NCBI GenBank assembly: GCA_002432865.1
Contig: DJGX01000009.1
Coordinates: forward strand, 1 to 64,000
Source of the DNA: Cloacimonetes bacterium UBA5835
Lineage (GTDB): Bacteria > Cloacimonadota > Cloacimonadia > Cloacimonadales > Cloacimonadaceae
DNA: 64,000 bases
Direction of reading: 5' to 3'
Made by a program: the position numbers and the translations under genes. The notes beneath the pieces were generated by a model, which was not told the DNA's origin, made no database searches, and was given only the letters and a program-made list of their open reading frames with translations. Of the stretch, positions 9,499 through 19,097 are shown piece after piece. The first letter of the stretch is position 1. Every line of letters begins with the position of its first letter.

Positions 9499-9780
9499 TT
9501 ATTTGGCTTTTTTAACAGCCTCTTTAAGGTTTTTACCTGCTTTGAAGACCGGAACATTGCGAGCCGGAATCTTCAAAGGTTTTTTGGTTTTAGGGTTAAT
9601 ACCATTGCGTGCTTTACGATGGGCTACGCTGAATGAACCAAAACCAACCAATGAAACTTTATCCCCTTTTTTCAGGGATTCGGTAATGCCCTCGAGAACT
9701 GCGTTGAGGGCTGCACTGGCAACTTTTTGTGAAATACCAGCACTAGCTGCGATTTTTTTTACCAATTCGTCTCTGCTCAT
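9499..9780 (-). CDS. hup: HU-family nucleoid DNA-binding protein
   Basis: A small basic dimeric protein that bends DNA and compacts the nucleoid. At 93 residues it has the usual HU length. It begins MSRDELVKKIA, has the LVGFGSFSV core and the beta-arm RNGINPKTKKPLKIPARNVP that wraps DNA, and ends in the helix GKNLKEAVKKAK. ATG 9780 follows taaggagg. It has its own promoter (9833-9861) and terminator, so it is a strong monocistronic unit. HU rather than IHF is preferred from the arm sequence and the single-gene setting, but the two cannot be told apart with certainty. Confidence 0.95.
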   Translation of the reverse strand: MSRDELVKKIAASAGISQKVASAALNAVLEGITESLKKGDKVSLVGFGSFSVAHRKARNGINPKTKKPLKIPARNVPVFKAGKNLKEAVKKAK

Positions 9781-9832
9781 TTTACCTCCTTATTTGGTTC
9801 TCTTGTAAAGAGTGAGACACCTTACAATCGTT

Positions 9833-9861
9833 ATTAAAGTGCACTATGATATTTTTGTCAA
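9833..9861 (-). promoter_or_regulatory. Sigma-70-type promoter of the HU gene
   Basis: On the minus strand TTGACA (9856-9861), a 17-nt spacer and TTTAAT (9833-9838). It lies about 50 bp before the HU start codon. The perfect -35 suits a highly expressed gene. Confidence 0.65.
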
Positions 9862-10080
9862 TAAAAATAATTACATTTATCGTATTTGCAACGATTTTAT
9901 GTGGTTTGACTCCTGCACTCTAAGAAGATAATTATATATGATATAAGGAGTTACAAGAACGACACTAAATGCAATAATTTTCTTGATATTTATCTATTTT
10001 ATAGCTTTTTACTTTTTTAAGTTGACAAAAATCAGAGAGCTAAGTAGAGAGGATATCAAATAATAATGGAGGATTTACCG

Positions 10081-11268
10081 ATGAAATGTAAAATAATGAC
10101 TTTCATAGTTCTCACTCTTTTAGTACTACTTAGTGCTTGCAGTGGGAACAAAAAAGTGGAGATGCAAACTGAACAAGTTCCTGTGCGTAATCCTTTAGTA
10201 TTAGCTCATCAAGCTGCTACTTCAGGAACAGATTTATATAACAAAGAGCTATATAATGATGCAATAAAATCATTTTCAGAAGCAATTGATTTATTTACAG
10301 AAGCATCTGCAACTGCTTCTGCTGTGGATTCAATAGCTGAAAATATTGAAAAAATGAAATTGAACATTGCAAAATCCTATATTGAGCTTGCTTCAGAAAG
10401 CACAGAAATGAATATGTATGAGGATGCGTTGGTTTTTTATAATAAAGCTCTTAACATCTATACTTCTATAGCTCCTACTTTAATTTCGGAGGAAGAATTA
10501 AATCAGAATATTATTGGTCTTTACAACAATATGGCTATTGTAGCTAAACAAGCTGGTAAATATGAAAATGCGTTGGAATATTATAATCAGATTCTAAAAC
10601 TGAATCCTAAAGATACTGATACTATCTATGCTAAGTTTTATGTTTTGAAAGATAATTTGAACGATGAAAACCGTGCTTATAATGTCCTTATCGAGTATGC
10701 AGAACTAACTAGGGATGCTAAAGCATTCATCAATATTGGGGATTTTTACGCTGATAAAGGGAATATGATTGAAGCAAGTAAATATTATCAAAAAGCTTTA
10801 GCTATTGAACCTAATGTTGATGTTTACCGTCGTTTGGCAAATTATTATCGTATCACAAAAGATTGGGCAAATGCTAATGTCTATCTGCTGAAAGTTGTAG
10901 AATCCAATCCGGAACCATCTGAGCTGGCACAGATTTATATTATGATCGGGAAAAACTATGACGAAATGAAGGACAAGAAAAAAATGGTTGAATATTATGA
11001 AAAGTCCTTAAGTATCGAAAGAGATCCGCAGCTTGCTCTATTACTGGCAAGTTACTACAATTCTCAGAAAAATTATGCCAAGGTTATTAGCAATGCCAAT
11101 ATTACGCTAAGCATAGATCCTAAAAATGTAGATGCTTTAATGCTGAGGGGAGTTGCTTATTTTCAAACTAAGAATTATACAGCAGCCAAAGCTGATTTGG
11201 AACGCCTTAAAAACGATCCTAAATATGGTGCTCAGGCAACAAATCTACTTAAGAACATTCCTAAATAA
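10081..11268 (+). CDS. TPR-repeat lipoprotein
   Basis: Start ATG 10081 is chosen over ATG 10066 because ggagg at 10068-10072 is a proper Shine-Dalgarno for it and because it begins the signal peptide directly (MKCKIMTFIVL). A lipobox LLSAC follows at about residues 17-21, so the mature protein is lipid-anchored, facing the periplasm or outer membrane. The rest is ~8 tetratricopeptide repeats (for example YENALEYYNQILKLNPKD, EASKYYQKALAIEPN, YAKVISNANITLSIDPKN), a protein-protein interaction scaffold. A possible TTGACA at 10022-10027 lacks a good -10. A similar lipoprotein lies at 15918. Partner unknown. Confidence 0.85.
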   Translation: MKCKIMTFIVLTLLVLLSACSGNKKVEMQTEQVPVRNPLVLAHQAATSGTDLYNKELYNDAIKSFSEAIDLFTEASATASAVDSIAENIEKMKLNIAKSYIELASESTEMNMYEDALVFYNKALNIYTSIAPTLISEEELNQNIIGLYNNMAIVAKQAGKYENALEYYNQILKLNPKDTDTIYAKFYVLKDNLNDENRAYNVLIEYAELTRDAKAFINIGDFYADKGNMIEASKYYQKALAIEPNVDVYRRLANYYRITKDWANANVYLLKVVESNPEPSELAQIYIMIGKNYDEMKDKKKMVEYYEKSLSIERDPQLALLLASYYNSQKNYAKVISNANITLSIDPKNVDALMLRGVAYFQTKNYTAAKADLERLKNDPKYGAQATNLLKNIPK

Positions 11269-11283
11269 TAAACTAGCATTCAA

Positions 11284-11316
11284 GGACGGGTTAATCAATA
11301 TACCCGTCCTGCTCTT
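11284..11316 (+). terminator. Stem-loop terminator after the TPR lipoprotein gene
   Basis: ggacgggt (11284-11291) pairs perfectly with acccgtcc (11302-11309), 10-nt loop, followed by the moderately T-rich tgctcttta. It lies just before the UmuD-like gene, so that gene may depend on read-through or on a promoter overlapping this region. Confidence 0.65.
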
Positions 11317-11324
11317 TATAAATT

Positions 11325-11768
11325 ATGAAACTACATAGTGATGGTTCGATAAAAGCTATTTACACAGCTGAGCAAGGGAAAAAACAATATCGTCCTTTAA
11401 TGAGTTCGAAAATTGCAGCTGGCTTTCCATCTCCAGCTCAGGATTATATTGAAGGAAAACTTGATCTTAACGAACACCTTATAACCCATCCTGCCTCCAC
11501 TTTTTTTGTTAGAGTAGATGGATATTCTATGCAAGGAGCAGGAATATTACCGGATGATATACTAATCGTGGATAGAGCATTAGAAGCGGTGAATAATAAC
11601 ATAGTAATAGCAATTGTAGATGGAGAACTTACGGTTAAACGTTTGATAATAAAGGGGAATGATTACTATTTAATGCCCGAAAATGATGAATTTGAACCGA
11701 TTCAGATTCAAGAGGGTATGGATTTTGTGATTTGGGGTGTTGTAACCTTCGTAATCCATAAAGTATAA
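11325..11768 (+). CDS. umuD: UmuD-like S24 self-cleaving peptidase
   Basis: A 147-residue LexA/UmuD-fold protein. In the family, RecA filaments trigger self-cleavage and the product UmuD' joins UmuC to form translesion polymerase V. The cleavage site is IAAGFPSPA with the scissile bond at Ala32-Gly33, the nucleophile is Ser68 (VDGYSM) and the general base is Lys105 (LTVKRL). The Ser-Lys spacing of 37 matches E. coli UmuD (60/97). There is no N-terminal DNA-binding domain, so it is not LexA. No umuC is adjacent; the nearest Y-family polymerase is dinB at 18036. The start ATG has no obvious RBS. Inferred role: SOS mutagenesis or control of another polymerase. Confidence 0.9.
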   Translation: MKLHSDGSIKAIYTAEQGKKQYRPLMSSKIAAGFPSPAQDYIEGKLDLNEHLITHPASTFFVRVDGYSMQGAGILPDDILIVDRALEAVNNNIVIAIVDGELTVKRLIIKGNDYYLMPENDEFEPIQIQEGMDFVIWGVVTFVIHKV

Positions 11769-11772
11769 TCAG

Positions 11773-14700
11773 TTGGCATCTATTAAGCCCTGTATTTTTT
11801 TATTACTTTTTCTTTCAGGGATCACTTATCTCTTTGCTCAATCTCTGTATGAACAACATAATCTTGTGCTCGAGCCAAACCAACAGAAATACACACTTAC
11901 CAATTCACCTATTATCAAAAACAGCGTTTGTGTTTGGGCTGATACCCTGTTGCTGAAAGAGGGAATTGATTATATAGTAGATCATAAAAAAGCGGAATTG
12001 ATTTTATTGTATGAGCCTGAAGCTCCTGTTTTAAAAGTAGAGTATTTACTAATTCCATCTTCTTTAACAAAACCTTTACAATTATGGGAACCACGCCTTT
12101 ATAGTGATAGTTTATTATCTAATATAAAAAAAAGAAGCAATCCTGTATTTAGCAGTGATGCTCGTCTGAATATTCAAGGGGCTAAAACCTTCTCTATAAG
12201 CTTTTCTGATGATTCGGCTTTTGATTTGAAACAATCACTTTATGTAAACCTCTCTGGAGAATTGGCAAATAATGTTTATATCAATGCTCAGCTTTCGGAT
12301 AGCCAGTCCAAACTATCTCCAGAAGGCGATTCGAAAGAGCTTAGTTCATTGGATAATGTATTTATCAGAATTTATGGACCGAAATATGAACTGGCAATGG
12401 GTGATCTGGAAATAAAATATACAGGAACTCGCTATATGGAGTATTATAGTAAATTTGAAGGTATCAATGCCTGGGTGAAAGGAAAACATTATGCCCAAAC
12501 TGCATTTTCTGCTGGAGGAGGCAAAAATGCGTCTGTTAAAATCAATATCATAGAAGGAAAGCAAGGACCATACTACCTAAAAGCAAATGATACTCAATCC
12601 AATTTTCTAGTTTTGGCTGGGAGTGAAGAGATCTTTATTGATGGTAACAAATTAGAGCGGGGATTAGATTATAGTATTGACTATAGTGAAGGTAGTGTAA
12701 TGTTTAAACGCTTGGTAACGGCTTCCAATACAGTTATAGCTCGATTTCAGTATTCTGATGAATTTTATCCGCAAAGTAGTTATCTTAATTCTACGAAAGT
12801 GCAACTTTCAGAACATCTTTCATTTTCTCATCATTTTATCTGGCAGCAGGATGATAAAAAAAATCCTCTAATCTATGAATTCAGTACTGCTGATATAGAT
12901 TCTTTACAGGCAGCTGGAGATAACCAGATTTGGGGTGAAGGAGTTTTGACAGTCGAGGCAGGAACAGGTAATTATAAACAGTTACTAAATTCTCAAAACG
13001 AATATTATTACGAATATGCACCGGGGGATTCTCTTGCTTGTTACAATATCATCTTTAGTTTTGTGGGTAGCGGAAATGGAGATTATGAAGAATATTCTCT
13101 TGGAAAATATCGTTACATAGGACAAGGATTGGGGTCTTGGCTTCCGCAGAAACGATTAATTCCACCTGAAAAAAAAGGGAATTTAGATATGGAATTTGCC
13201 TATTCCAATGAAGGTCTTAATGCAGGAATAGAAGTATTGGGAACTGTGAATGATCAGAATACTTTATCAATAAAGGATGATAACGATAATAATGCAGGTC
13301 TGATTTATGCTTACTTGGAGATTCCATACTCACTATATTCTTTAAAATTGGATTATGAACAGCGAAGTGAACAAACATACCTCTTTGGAAAATACCGGAA
13401 TCCGAACGAGGAATATGATTTCGCTTCCATAGAAACAGCGGATTCTTTAGCCCAGCACGAAAGCAATATTCAATTAAGCCGTCAGCAACCTAATTGGAAT
13501 AGTTCATTACTATTTCGATATCGAAAGATATATGATCTTTATTCGTTACAGGCATTTCGTTTTATTTCTTCATCTTCAGGAAAGGGTTTTTTGCCTGCTA
13601 TAAATATAAGGAGTACGATTTCCAAGCAAGATTATCAAAAGGATGACGATTTAAATGGAACTATGCAATACCATCAGGGAGATATATCCTGGTTCATATA
13701 TAATATCCGTCTGCATTTTGAAACTCTGTATAACCTGTTAGATACAAGTACATTTGGTAACAGTTATTTGAAATATAGTCCTGGAATTACGATTGGTAAG
13801 GCATCCTCTTTTCTTACTCAACTATCTCATAGCTCTGATATAACGAAACTGAATGATAATGATCATTGGAACATAATTTCTGAAACTCAAACTTATGCTT
13901 TAAAGCAGATTGTAAACCTAAATTCACAACGCCTTGATTTAGATGTTACTCATCGTGTAGTGAAACAGCCATATTCTACTTCTAATCCCGAATCCAATTA
14001 TGATCTAATCACTTTTCGTTCCAGCAACAGCTTTCTCAAAAATGCTATTGGACTATATAGCAACTATCAAGTAAATCAAACTGAGTTTTATCCTAAAATC
14101 CGTGAATTGCAATATGTTGGACATAATCTAGGCTATTATGACAGCACAGGAGTAAGCGTTAGCAATGGTGATTATGATTGGGTTTATATAACAAGCCCCA
14201 CAGGGAGTTTATCTTCTGAGATAAACTGTTTGCTTAATATATATCTAAAACCAGGAAATATATCCTCGAACAATTTGTTGAAATGTCTTCAGAGTGATAC
14301 TTCAGTAAATTTGATTGAACACAATTCTAAGCGAAATAACTGGCAGAGTTATTTCTTCTTGCCGGGTAGCGTGTATAATGACGAATCCACAATCTATGGA
14401 AGTCAAAACATACAGGAAGTTCTCTGGATAGATTTAGTAAGGAATAAAATAACATCGAACTTGCAATTCTCTATGGAACGGACTCTCGATAAACGTTATC
14501 AAACACCTGATAGAACATATAGCTTCTTACAATTGGCACAGTTTGATATTAAGGGTTATAGTGAATATAACACCCGTCTACAGTTTAGCAAAGAAAACAA
14601 TCAGGATACACGCTATTTAAATGAATCGGAAATATTAAGCATTAATGCTATGATTCAAAAGAACTTGAATCTGCAAAGTAATATTCAAGCAGAAATTATC

Positions 14701-15024
14701 TATAGTTCAGAATCTGGAGGAAGACAAGATGGCAGTGAAAATTATACACTCCAGTCGATAAGTTTATCACCAACTATGAAAAGTGTTTTTATGCAAAAAT
14801 ACCGTTTAACTGCCAAATTGGGAGTAACCTACAATAAACTTTCAGGAAGCGATTATTTTACTTTTCTTCCCCAAAAAAGAGCTGGTTGGATTCCTTCTGC
14901 ATCAATAAGTGGAGTTTATCGGATAAATAGTTTCAGCGTTATTAATCTTGATTATCGTTATTCGGATTATCCAAAACAAAGAGACACTCAGGAACTAAAA
15001 TTGGAATTCAAGGCGGAAATATAA
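11773..15024 (+). CDS. Large putative outer-membrane beta-barrel protein
   Basis: 1083 residues, start TTG at 11773, four bases after the umuD stop and without a visible RBS, so expression by translational coupling is inferred. A signal peptide (about 1-22, ending at FAQS) is followed by a soluble region with LxLxEGxDYxVD-type turns, for example KEGIDYIVDHKKAEL and ERGLDYSIDYSEG. From about residue 130 come many alternating-hydrophobicity strands and aromatic residues, ending in LKLEFKAEI, as expected of a beta-barrel. I do not recognise the exact family. It resembles very large uncharacterised outer-membrane proteins of FCB-group bacteria. It could be a translocon or adhesin component; function unassigned. 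Confidence 0.65.
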   Translation: MASIKPCIFLLLFLSGITYLFAQSLYEQHNLVLEPNQQKYTLTNSPIIKNSVCVWADTLLLKEGIDYIVDHKKAELILLYEPEAPVLKVEYLLIPSSLTKPLQLWEPRLYSDSLLSNIKKRSNPVFSSDARLNIQGAKTFSISFSDDSAFDLKQSLYVNLSGELANNVYINAQLSDSQSKLSPEGDSKELSSLDNVFIRIYGPKYELAMGDLEIKYTGTRYMEYYSKFEGINAWVKGKHYAQTAFSAGGGKNASVKINIIEGKQGPYYLKANDTQSNFLVLAGSEEIFIDGNKLERGLDYSIDYSEGSVMFKRLVTASNTVIARFQYSDEFYPQSSYLNSTKVQLSEHLSFSHHFIWQQDDKKNPLIYEFSTADIDSLQAAGDNQIWGEGVLTVEAGTGNYKQLLNSQNEYYYEYAPGDSLACYNIIFSFVGSGNGDYEEYSLGKYRYIGQGLGSWLPQKRLIPPEKKGNLDMEFAYSNEGLNAGIEVLGTVNDQNTLSIKDDNDNNAGLIYAYLEIPYSLYSLKLDYEQRSEQTYLFGKYRNPNEEYDFASIETADSLAQHESNIQLSRQQPNWNSSLLFRYRKIYDLYSLQAFRFISSSSGKGFLPAINIRSTISKQDYQKDDDLNGTMQYHQGDISWFIYNIRLHFETLYNLLDTSTFGNSYLKYSPGITIGKASSFLTQLSHSSDITKLNDNDHWNIISETQTYALKQIVNLNSQRLDLDVTHRVVKQPYSTSNPESNYDLITFRSSNSFLKNAIGLYSNYQVNQTEFYPKIRELQYVGHNLGYYDSTGVSVSNGDYDWVYITSPTGSLSSEINCLLNIYLKPGNISSNNLLKCLQSDTSVNLIEHNSKRNNWQSYFFLPGSVYNDESTIYGSQNIQEVLWIDLVRNKITSNLQFSMERTLDKRYQTPDRTYSFLQLAQFDIKGYSEYNTRLQFSKENNQDTRYLNESEILSINAMIQKNLNLQSNIQAEIIYSSESGGRQDGSENYTLQSISLSPTMKSVFMQKYRLTAKLGVTYNKLSGSDYFTFLPQKRAGWIPSASISGVYRINSFSVINLDYRYSDYPKQRDTQELKLEFKAEI

Positions 15025-15027
15025 ACT

Positions 15028-15813
15028 ATGCATAATATTATTTTAACCCCTCTTGATTATTTAATCGTTTTGCCCTTTATCTTCTTGGCTGGTTTAATTG
15101 ATTCTATAGCAGGTGGAGGAGGTTTAATTTCTCTACCCGCATATTGGAGTGTAGGAATTCCACCTCATTTAGCTTTAGGAACCAATAAATTTTCTTCCTG
15201 TTGCGGAACACTTTTTTCCACTGCCAATTATTTTAAAGCAAGAATGATAGATATCTCTGTAGCTGTGATAAGTGCTGGATTTGCTTTAATTGGTTCCTGG
15301 TTGGGTGCTTCAAGTGCATTGAAAGTTTCGCCTGCCGTTTTAAATTATCTATTGATTTTTTTGATACCTGCAGTAGCAGTTTTTTCTTTACTGAAAAGAA
15401 ATATGGGAATGCAAAGCACAGCGCAATTATTAGCTAAAAGCTATCGACTAATTATATCAGCAATAACTGGACTCGGAATCGGATTTTATGATGGTTTCTT
15501 CGGTCCTGGAACTGGAACATTTTTACTCCTTATTTACACTTCCTTGCTGCATTACGATTTTGTAACTGGCAATGGTAATACTAAAGTTGTGAACTTGGCT
15601 TCTAACCTTGCAGCAGTGATAACTTTTGCCTTTGCTGCTAACATATATTATCCACTTGCCATACCAGGTGCAATTTGTGGTATAGTAGGAAATGTTGTTG
15701 GTTCTAAATTAGTTATTGCAAGAGGAAACAAACTTATTAAGAAGGTTTTTATTCTCTCGTTAGTGCTCTTATTTACAAGAATACTTTATAATTTAGCATT
15801 TAGTAAAACCTGA
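15028..15813 (+). CDS. TSUP (TauE/SafE) family membrane permease
   Basis: A 261-residue inner-membrane protein with about eight hydrophobic segments in two similar halves. The signature DSIAGGGGLISLPA is at residues 25-38 and its counterpart GFYDGFFGPGTGTFLLL in the second half. The family exports sulfite, sulfoacetate or other sulfur/organo-anions; the actual substrate cannot be told. The start is 3 bp after the large outer-membrane gene, so it is co-transcribed with it and probably with umuD. That functional grouping is unexplained. Confidence 0.85.
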   Translation: MHNIILTPLDYLIVLPFIFLAGLIDSIAGGGGLISLPAYWSVGIPPHLALGTNKFSSCCGTLFSTANYFKARMIDISVAVISAGFALIGSWLGASSALKVSPAVLNYLLIFLIPAVAVFSLLKRNMGMQSTAQLLAKSYRLIISAITGLGIGFYDGFFGPGTGTFLLLIYTSLLHYDFVTGNGNTKVVNLASNLAAVITFAFAANIYYPLAIPGAICGIVGNVVGSKLVIARGNKLIKKVFILSLVLLFTRILYNLAFSKT

Positions 15814-15917
15814 TACTTGGAATTAAAAAATTAAGGTGTTAGCGAAAATTACTTGACTGAATAGCAACTTCATATTCTTTGATTTTTTAAGATTAAAATA
15901 TCTTAGGAGAATACTGG

Positions 15918-17003
15918 ATGAAAAAGGTGTTATTCTTATTAACTGCACTATTATTAGTGCTTACTGCTTGTTCTACAGCACGCCAAAAGCTTAGTCCCCA
16001 AGGTAATGTGAATTTAAAAACTGCAGATGTTTACTATTCTCAAGAGAATGTGGATCAAGCAGAAATTTACTATTTGAAAGTGCTTGAGGATAATCCCGAT
16101 CATGTAATTGCATTGCGTCGTTTGGGAGATATCAGTTTATTCAAAGCGGAATATTTTACTGCTCGCGAAGTAGAATTTTATGAAGATGCCTTTGAATATT
16201 ATTCAAAAGCCATCAGTGTAACTGAAAATTTCCCCGAGCTAACAAATCAGGACCGTATTGACTTACGGGATATGAGAAAAAGAAAAGAAAGAGCTTGGGC
16301 TCGTATTTATATGGCTGCTGAAAAAGAAAAAGAAGCAGGGAACACACAAAAAGCTAAAGAAATTTTTGAATTAGCCCATAAACTGGAACCAGATCGTCCC
16401 GAGCCAATGATTCAACTTAAAAATATCTACTTAGTTGACATCAAAGATGAGGTTAAGGCAGAACAAATATTAAAACAATTACTACAGAAAGATCCTGATA
16501 AGCTTGAATATTTGTTAGAAATGGGAACTTTTTATTACAATAAAGGCAATTATGCTGAGGCAGTTAAATATTTTGATCACGCGAGAGTACAAAATCCTAC
16601 TAATGTTGATAACTTGATGAATATATCTGCTTGTTATTATGAATTGAAGGATTATGAAAAGGCGATGATTGCTACAAAAACCGCTTTAGAAATTGAACCT
16701 AATAATCTTGACTTGCTTGAAAATGCTCGTTCTATTGCAGACCAGATGAATGATCTTGACCAAAGTATTGAATATCTTAAACGTATATTGGATATCCGTC
16801 CTAATGAAGATACATACAGTATATTGGCCGCTCACTTAATGCAAAAACAAGATTGGCAGCAACTTATTAAATATGCAGAGGAATGGTATAATTGGGATAC
16901 AACTAATAAAATAGCTGTAGAGTATATTATCTGGGCTGCTCAGCAATCCGGAAATCGACTTCTTGCAACTAAATATTCCGAAATCAAGAATAAAATGCCT
17001 TAA
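15918..17003 (+). CDS. TPR-repeat lipoprotein
   Basis: A signal peptide MKKVLFLLTALLLVLTAC with lipobox LTAC predicts a lipid-anchored envelope protein of 361 residues. The mature part is built of tetratricopeptide repeats (QAEIYYLKVLEDNPDH, YAEAVKYFDHARVQNPTN, YEKAMIATKTALEIEPNN, LDQSIEYLKRILDIRPNE). ATG 15918 follows aggag. It is related in design to the lipoprotein at 10081, so these two may be paralogues serving the same envelope machine. No enzymatic motif is present. Confidence 0.85.
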   Translation: MKKVLFLLTALLLVLTACSTARQKLSPQGNVNLKTADVYYSQENVDQAEIYYLKVLEDNPDHVIALRRLGDISLFKAEYFTAREVEFYEDAFEYYSKAISVTENFPELTNQDRIDLRDMRKRKERAWARIYMAAEKEKEAGNTQKAKEIFELAHKLEPDRPEPMIQLKNIYLVDIKDEVKAEQILKQLLQKDPDKLEYLLEMGTFYYNKGNYAEAVKYFDHARVQNPTNVDNLMNISACYYELKDYEKAMIATKTALEIEPNNLDLLENARSIADQMNDLDQSIEYLKRILDIRPNEDTYSILAAHLMQKQDWQQLIKYAEEWYNWDTTNKIAVEYIIWAAQQSGNRLLATKYSEIKNKMP

Positions 17004-17033
17004 TCTTTTTTAAGAGCCATTAGGCTTTCAGTT

Positions 17034-17107
17034 AGGAGTCCTCACTGCTAAAAGAGATAAGAACTTATAAAAATAATAGGGCAGTGAGAACTCCTTTCTT
17101 ATTTTTC
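17034..17107 (+). terminator. Long-loop stem terminator after the TPR lipoprotein gene
   Basis: The 15-nt arm at 17034-17048 (AGGAGTCCTCACTGC) pairs with 17081-17095 (GCAGTGAGAACTCCT) with one mismatch, and the T-rich stretch ttcttatttttc follows. The 32-nt loop is unusually long for a terminator, so an RNA-regulatory role for the following EamA gene is an alternative. Confidence 0.6.
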
Positions 17108-17132
17108 AGCCAGTTCCCAAGGACTCTGTTTA

Positions 17133-18050
17133 ATGTCAAATCAAACTAAAGCATATATATTTGCTGGTTGTTCTATAATTGCTTGGTCTACGATAAGCAC
17201 AGCTTTTAAACTATCTTTACAATTTCTAACCCCTATTGGTTTATTGTTCTTTGCTTCTTGTAGTGCTGTACTTTTTTTAAATATAACCCAGAGCATCAGG
17301 AATCCTTCTTTCTATCGAGTAAAAGGATTATTAGCTCGCATTTTGAAGAATCTGAAAGCATCTTTTCTTTCTGGTTTGTTAAATCCATTTGTTTATTATT
17401 TAATGCTTTTTGAGGCATATTCAAGGTTGCGGGCACAAGAAGCGCAAGCCTTAAATTACACTTGGGCTATTGTTTTATCAATATTCAGTATTTGGTTGCT
17501 AAAGGAAAAGTTTCGTCTTCTTGATTTTATTGCGTTATTAATCAGCTTATTTGGAGTTTGGATAATTTCTACGAAGGGTCAAATTACTTCACTTAGATTT
17601 GATGATGCATTAGGTTCTTTTTTAGCAGTTTCTACTTCTATAATTTGGGCGTTTTATTGGATTCTTAATATTAAAGATGAGCGAGAGACAATTACCAAAC
17701 TGAGTTTTAATTTTCTGGTTGGATTTATGTTAATTGCTCTTTTTGTTGTTTGTACGGGAGCTTCTCTTTTTACGGATGAAGCAAAATATGGGTATGGAAT
17801 TTTAGGTGGTATTTATGTTGGCATTTTTGAAATGGGTTTAACCTTTATACTTTGGAACAGGGCATTGGAATTAACAGATAATACTGCAGCAGTTTCCAAT
17901 CTGATTTTCTTTACTCCTTTTGTATCTTTGCTTTTCATCAGTTCTATTTTGAAGGAGAGCATTCATTATGCTACTTTTATCGGGCTTTTATTAATTGTTT
18001 TCAGTAATTTGATGCAAAAGGGTTTTAAGGGTGTTTTAAAGAGGAAGTAA
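17133..18050 (+). CDS. EamA/DMT-family transporter
   Basis: A 305-residue protein with about ten transmembrane segments, arranged as two five-helix EamA repeats, the family norm. Typical features are the YTWAIVLSIFSIWLLKEKF and SLFGVWIISTKG stretches at the end of the first repeat and FFTPFVSLLFISSILKE in the second. Drug/metabolite transporters export amino acids or other small metabolites; the substrate is unknown here. ATG 17133 has aagga about 14 bp upstream, a little far. The 3' end overlaps the convergent dinB gene by 15 bp. Confidence 0.85.
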   Translation: MSNQTKAYIFAGCSIIAWSTISTAFKLSLQFLTPIGLLFFASCSAVLFLNITQSIRNPSFYRVKGLLARILKNLKASFLSGLLNPFVYYLMLFEAYSRLRAQEAQALNYTWAIVLSIFSIWLLKEKFRLLDFIALLISLFGVWIISTKGQITSLRFDDALGSFLAVSTSIIWAFYWILNIKDERETITKLSFNFLVGFMLIALFVVCTGASLFTDEAKYGYGILGGIYVGIFEMGLTFILWNRALELTDNTAAVSNLIFFTPFVSLLFISSILKESIHYATFIGLLLIVFSNLMQKGFKGVLKRK

Positions 18051-19097
18051 TAATTGTTCGTTAGTTGTTACATTATCAAGGTTGCTTATTCCCAAGCCTA
18101 ATAAACGAACCTTACGAGAACAATCCCAATTGGCTATTAAAAGTTGTTCTCCGTATTTATACAAATCTTCGCAGATGTAAGTATTATTTAGCATCCGACA
18201 GCTACGAGTGATTAATTGGAAATTATCGTATTTCAACTTCAAAGTTAAACTGTTTCCTCTAATACCCTTTCTATGTAAACGTTCTGAAAGACGTTCCGAC
18301 AGGTGATGTAGAACAGTTAAAAGCTCTTCTAAATTATCAACATCTTTATCAAAAGTAGTTTCACAGCTTAGGGTTTTGGGTTCGAAATTAGTAATTAGTT
18401 CTCGATTATCAATTCCTCGCACCACATAATAATAGAATATACCTATTTTACCAAAATGCATTAGTAGATCTTTCAATTCCCGTTTATAGAGGTCTGCACC
18501 ATTATTTATCCCCATTTTTTTCATTCGCGCAGCAGTGACTTTACCAATACCATGAAATTTCTCTATTGGTAAAGCGAACAAAACTTCTTTTGCTTTTTCT
18601 GGTGGAATAAAAGTTAATCCATTCGGTTTATTCAGATCACTGCCAATTTTAGCGAGAAATTTATTATATGAAACACCTGCAGAACAAGTTAATTGTGTTT
18701 TAAGAAACACCTCTTCCTTGATTAGTTGGGCAATTTTGACGGTATCTTCTTCACCCATTTTATTTACTGTAACATCTAAATATGCCTCATCTAATGACAT
18801 CGGTTCAACTGTATCTGTCCATTTATAAAAGATTTCCCTTATCTGATTGGATACCTGAATATATAAATTAAAATGATGATCTACAAATATTGCATCCGGA
18901 CATAAATTCCAGGCCTGATAACTGCTCATTCCACTATGAACACCAAATTTACGAGCTTCATAAGAACAAGTGGAAACCACACCTCTACTATTAGGTGGTC
19001 CACCTACAATTACACATTTCCCTTTCAGTCGGGGATTTTCTCTAATTTCGATAGCCGCAAAAAAGGCATCCATATCAATATGAATTATTTTCTTCAT
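18036..19097 (-). CDS. dinB: DNA polymerase IV (Y-family translesion polymerase)
   Basis: A 353-residue Y-family polymerase that copies damaged templates. The palm motif HIDMDAFFAAIE has Asp8 and the steric-gate Phe13, and SLDEAYLD has the metal ligands Asp103 and Glu104, the same numbering as E. coli DinB. The helix-hairpin-helix segment FHGIGKVTAARM and the little-finger domain (about 240-345) follow. Its C-terminus is short and no clear beta-clamp-binding peptide is obvious beyond TTNEQLLLPL, of which EQLLLPL resembles a clamp motif. Together with the UmuD-like protein at 11325 it makes up the visible SOS mutagenesis equipment. No LexA-box was recognised upstream. Confidence 0.96.
   Translation of the reverse strand: MKKIIHIDMDAFFAAIEIRENPRLKGKCVIVGGPPNSRGVVSTCSYEARKFGVHSGMSSYQAWNLCPDAIFVDHHFNLYIQVSNQIREIFYKWTDTVEPMSLDEAYLDVTVNKMGEEDTVKIAQLIKEEVFLKTQLTCSAGVSYNKFLAKIGSDLNKPNGLTFIPPEKAKEVLFALPIEKFHGIGKVTAARMKKMGINNGADLYKRELKDLLMHFGKIGIFYYYVVRGIDNRELITNFEPKTLSCETTFDKDVDNLEELLTVLHHLSERLSERLHRKGIRGNSLTLKLKYDNFQLITRSCRMLNNTYICEDLYKYGEQLLIANWDCSRKVRLLGLGISNLDNVTTNEQLLLPL

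Noticed and set aside
18036..18050. 15-bp overlap of convergent EamA and dinB 3' ends as a possible antisense-regulated pair
   Set aside because: Short 3' overlaps between convergent genes are common, and nothing else suggests regulation.
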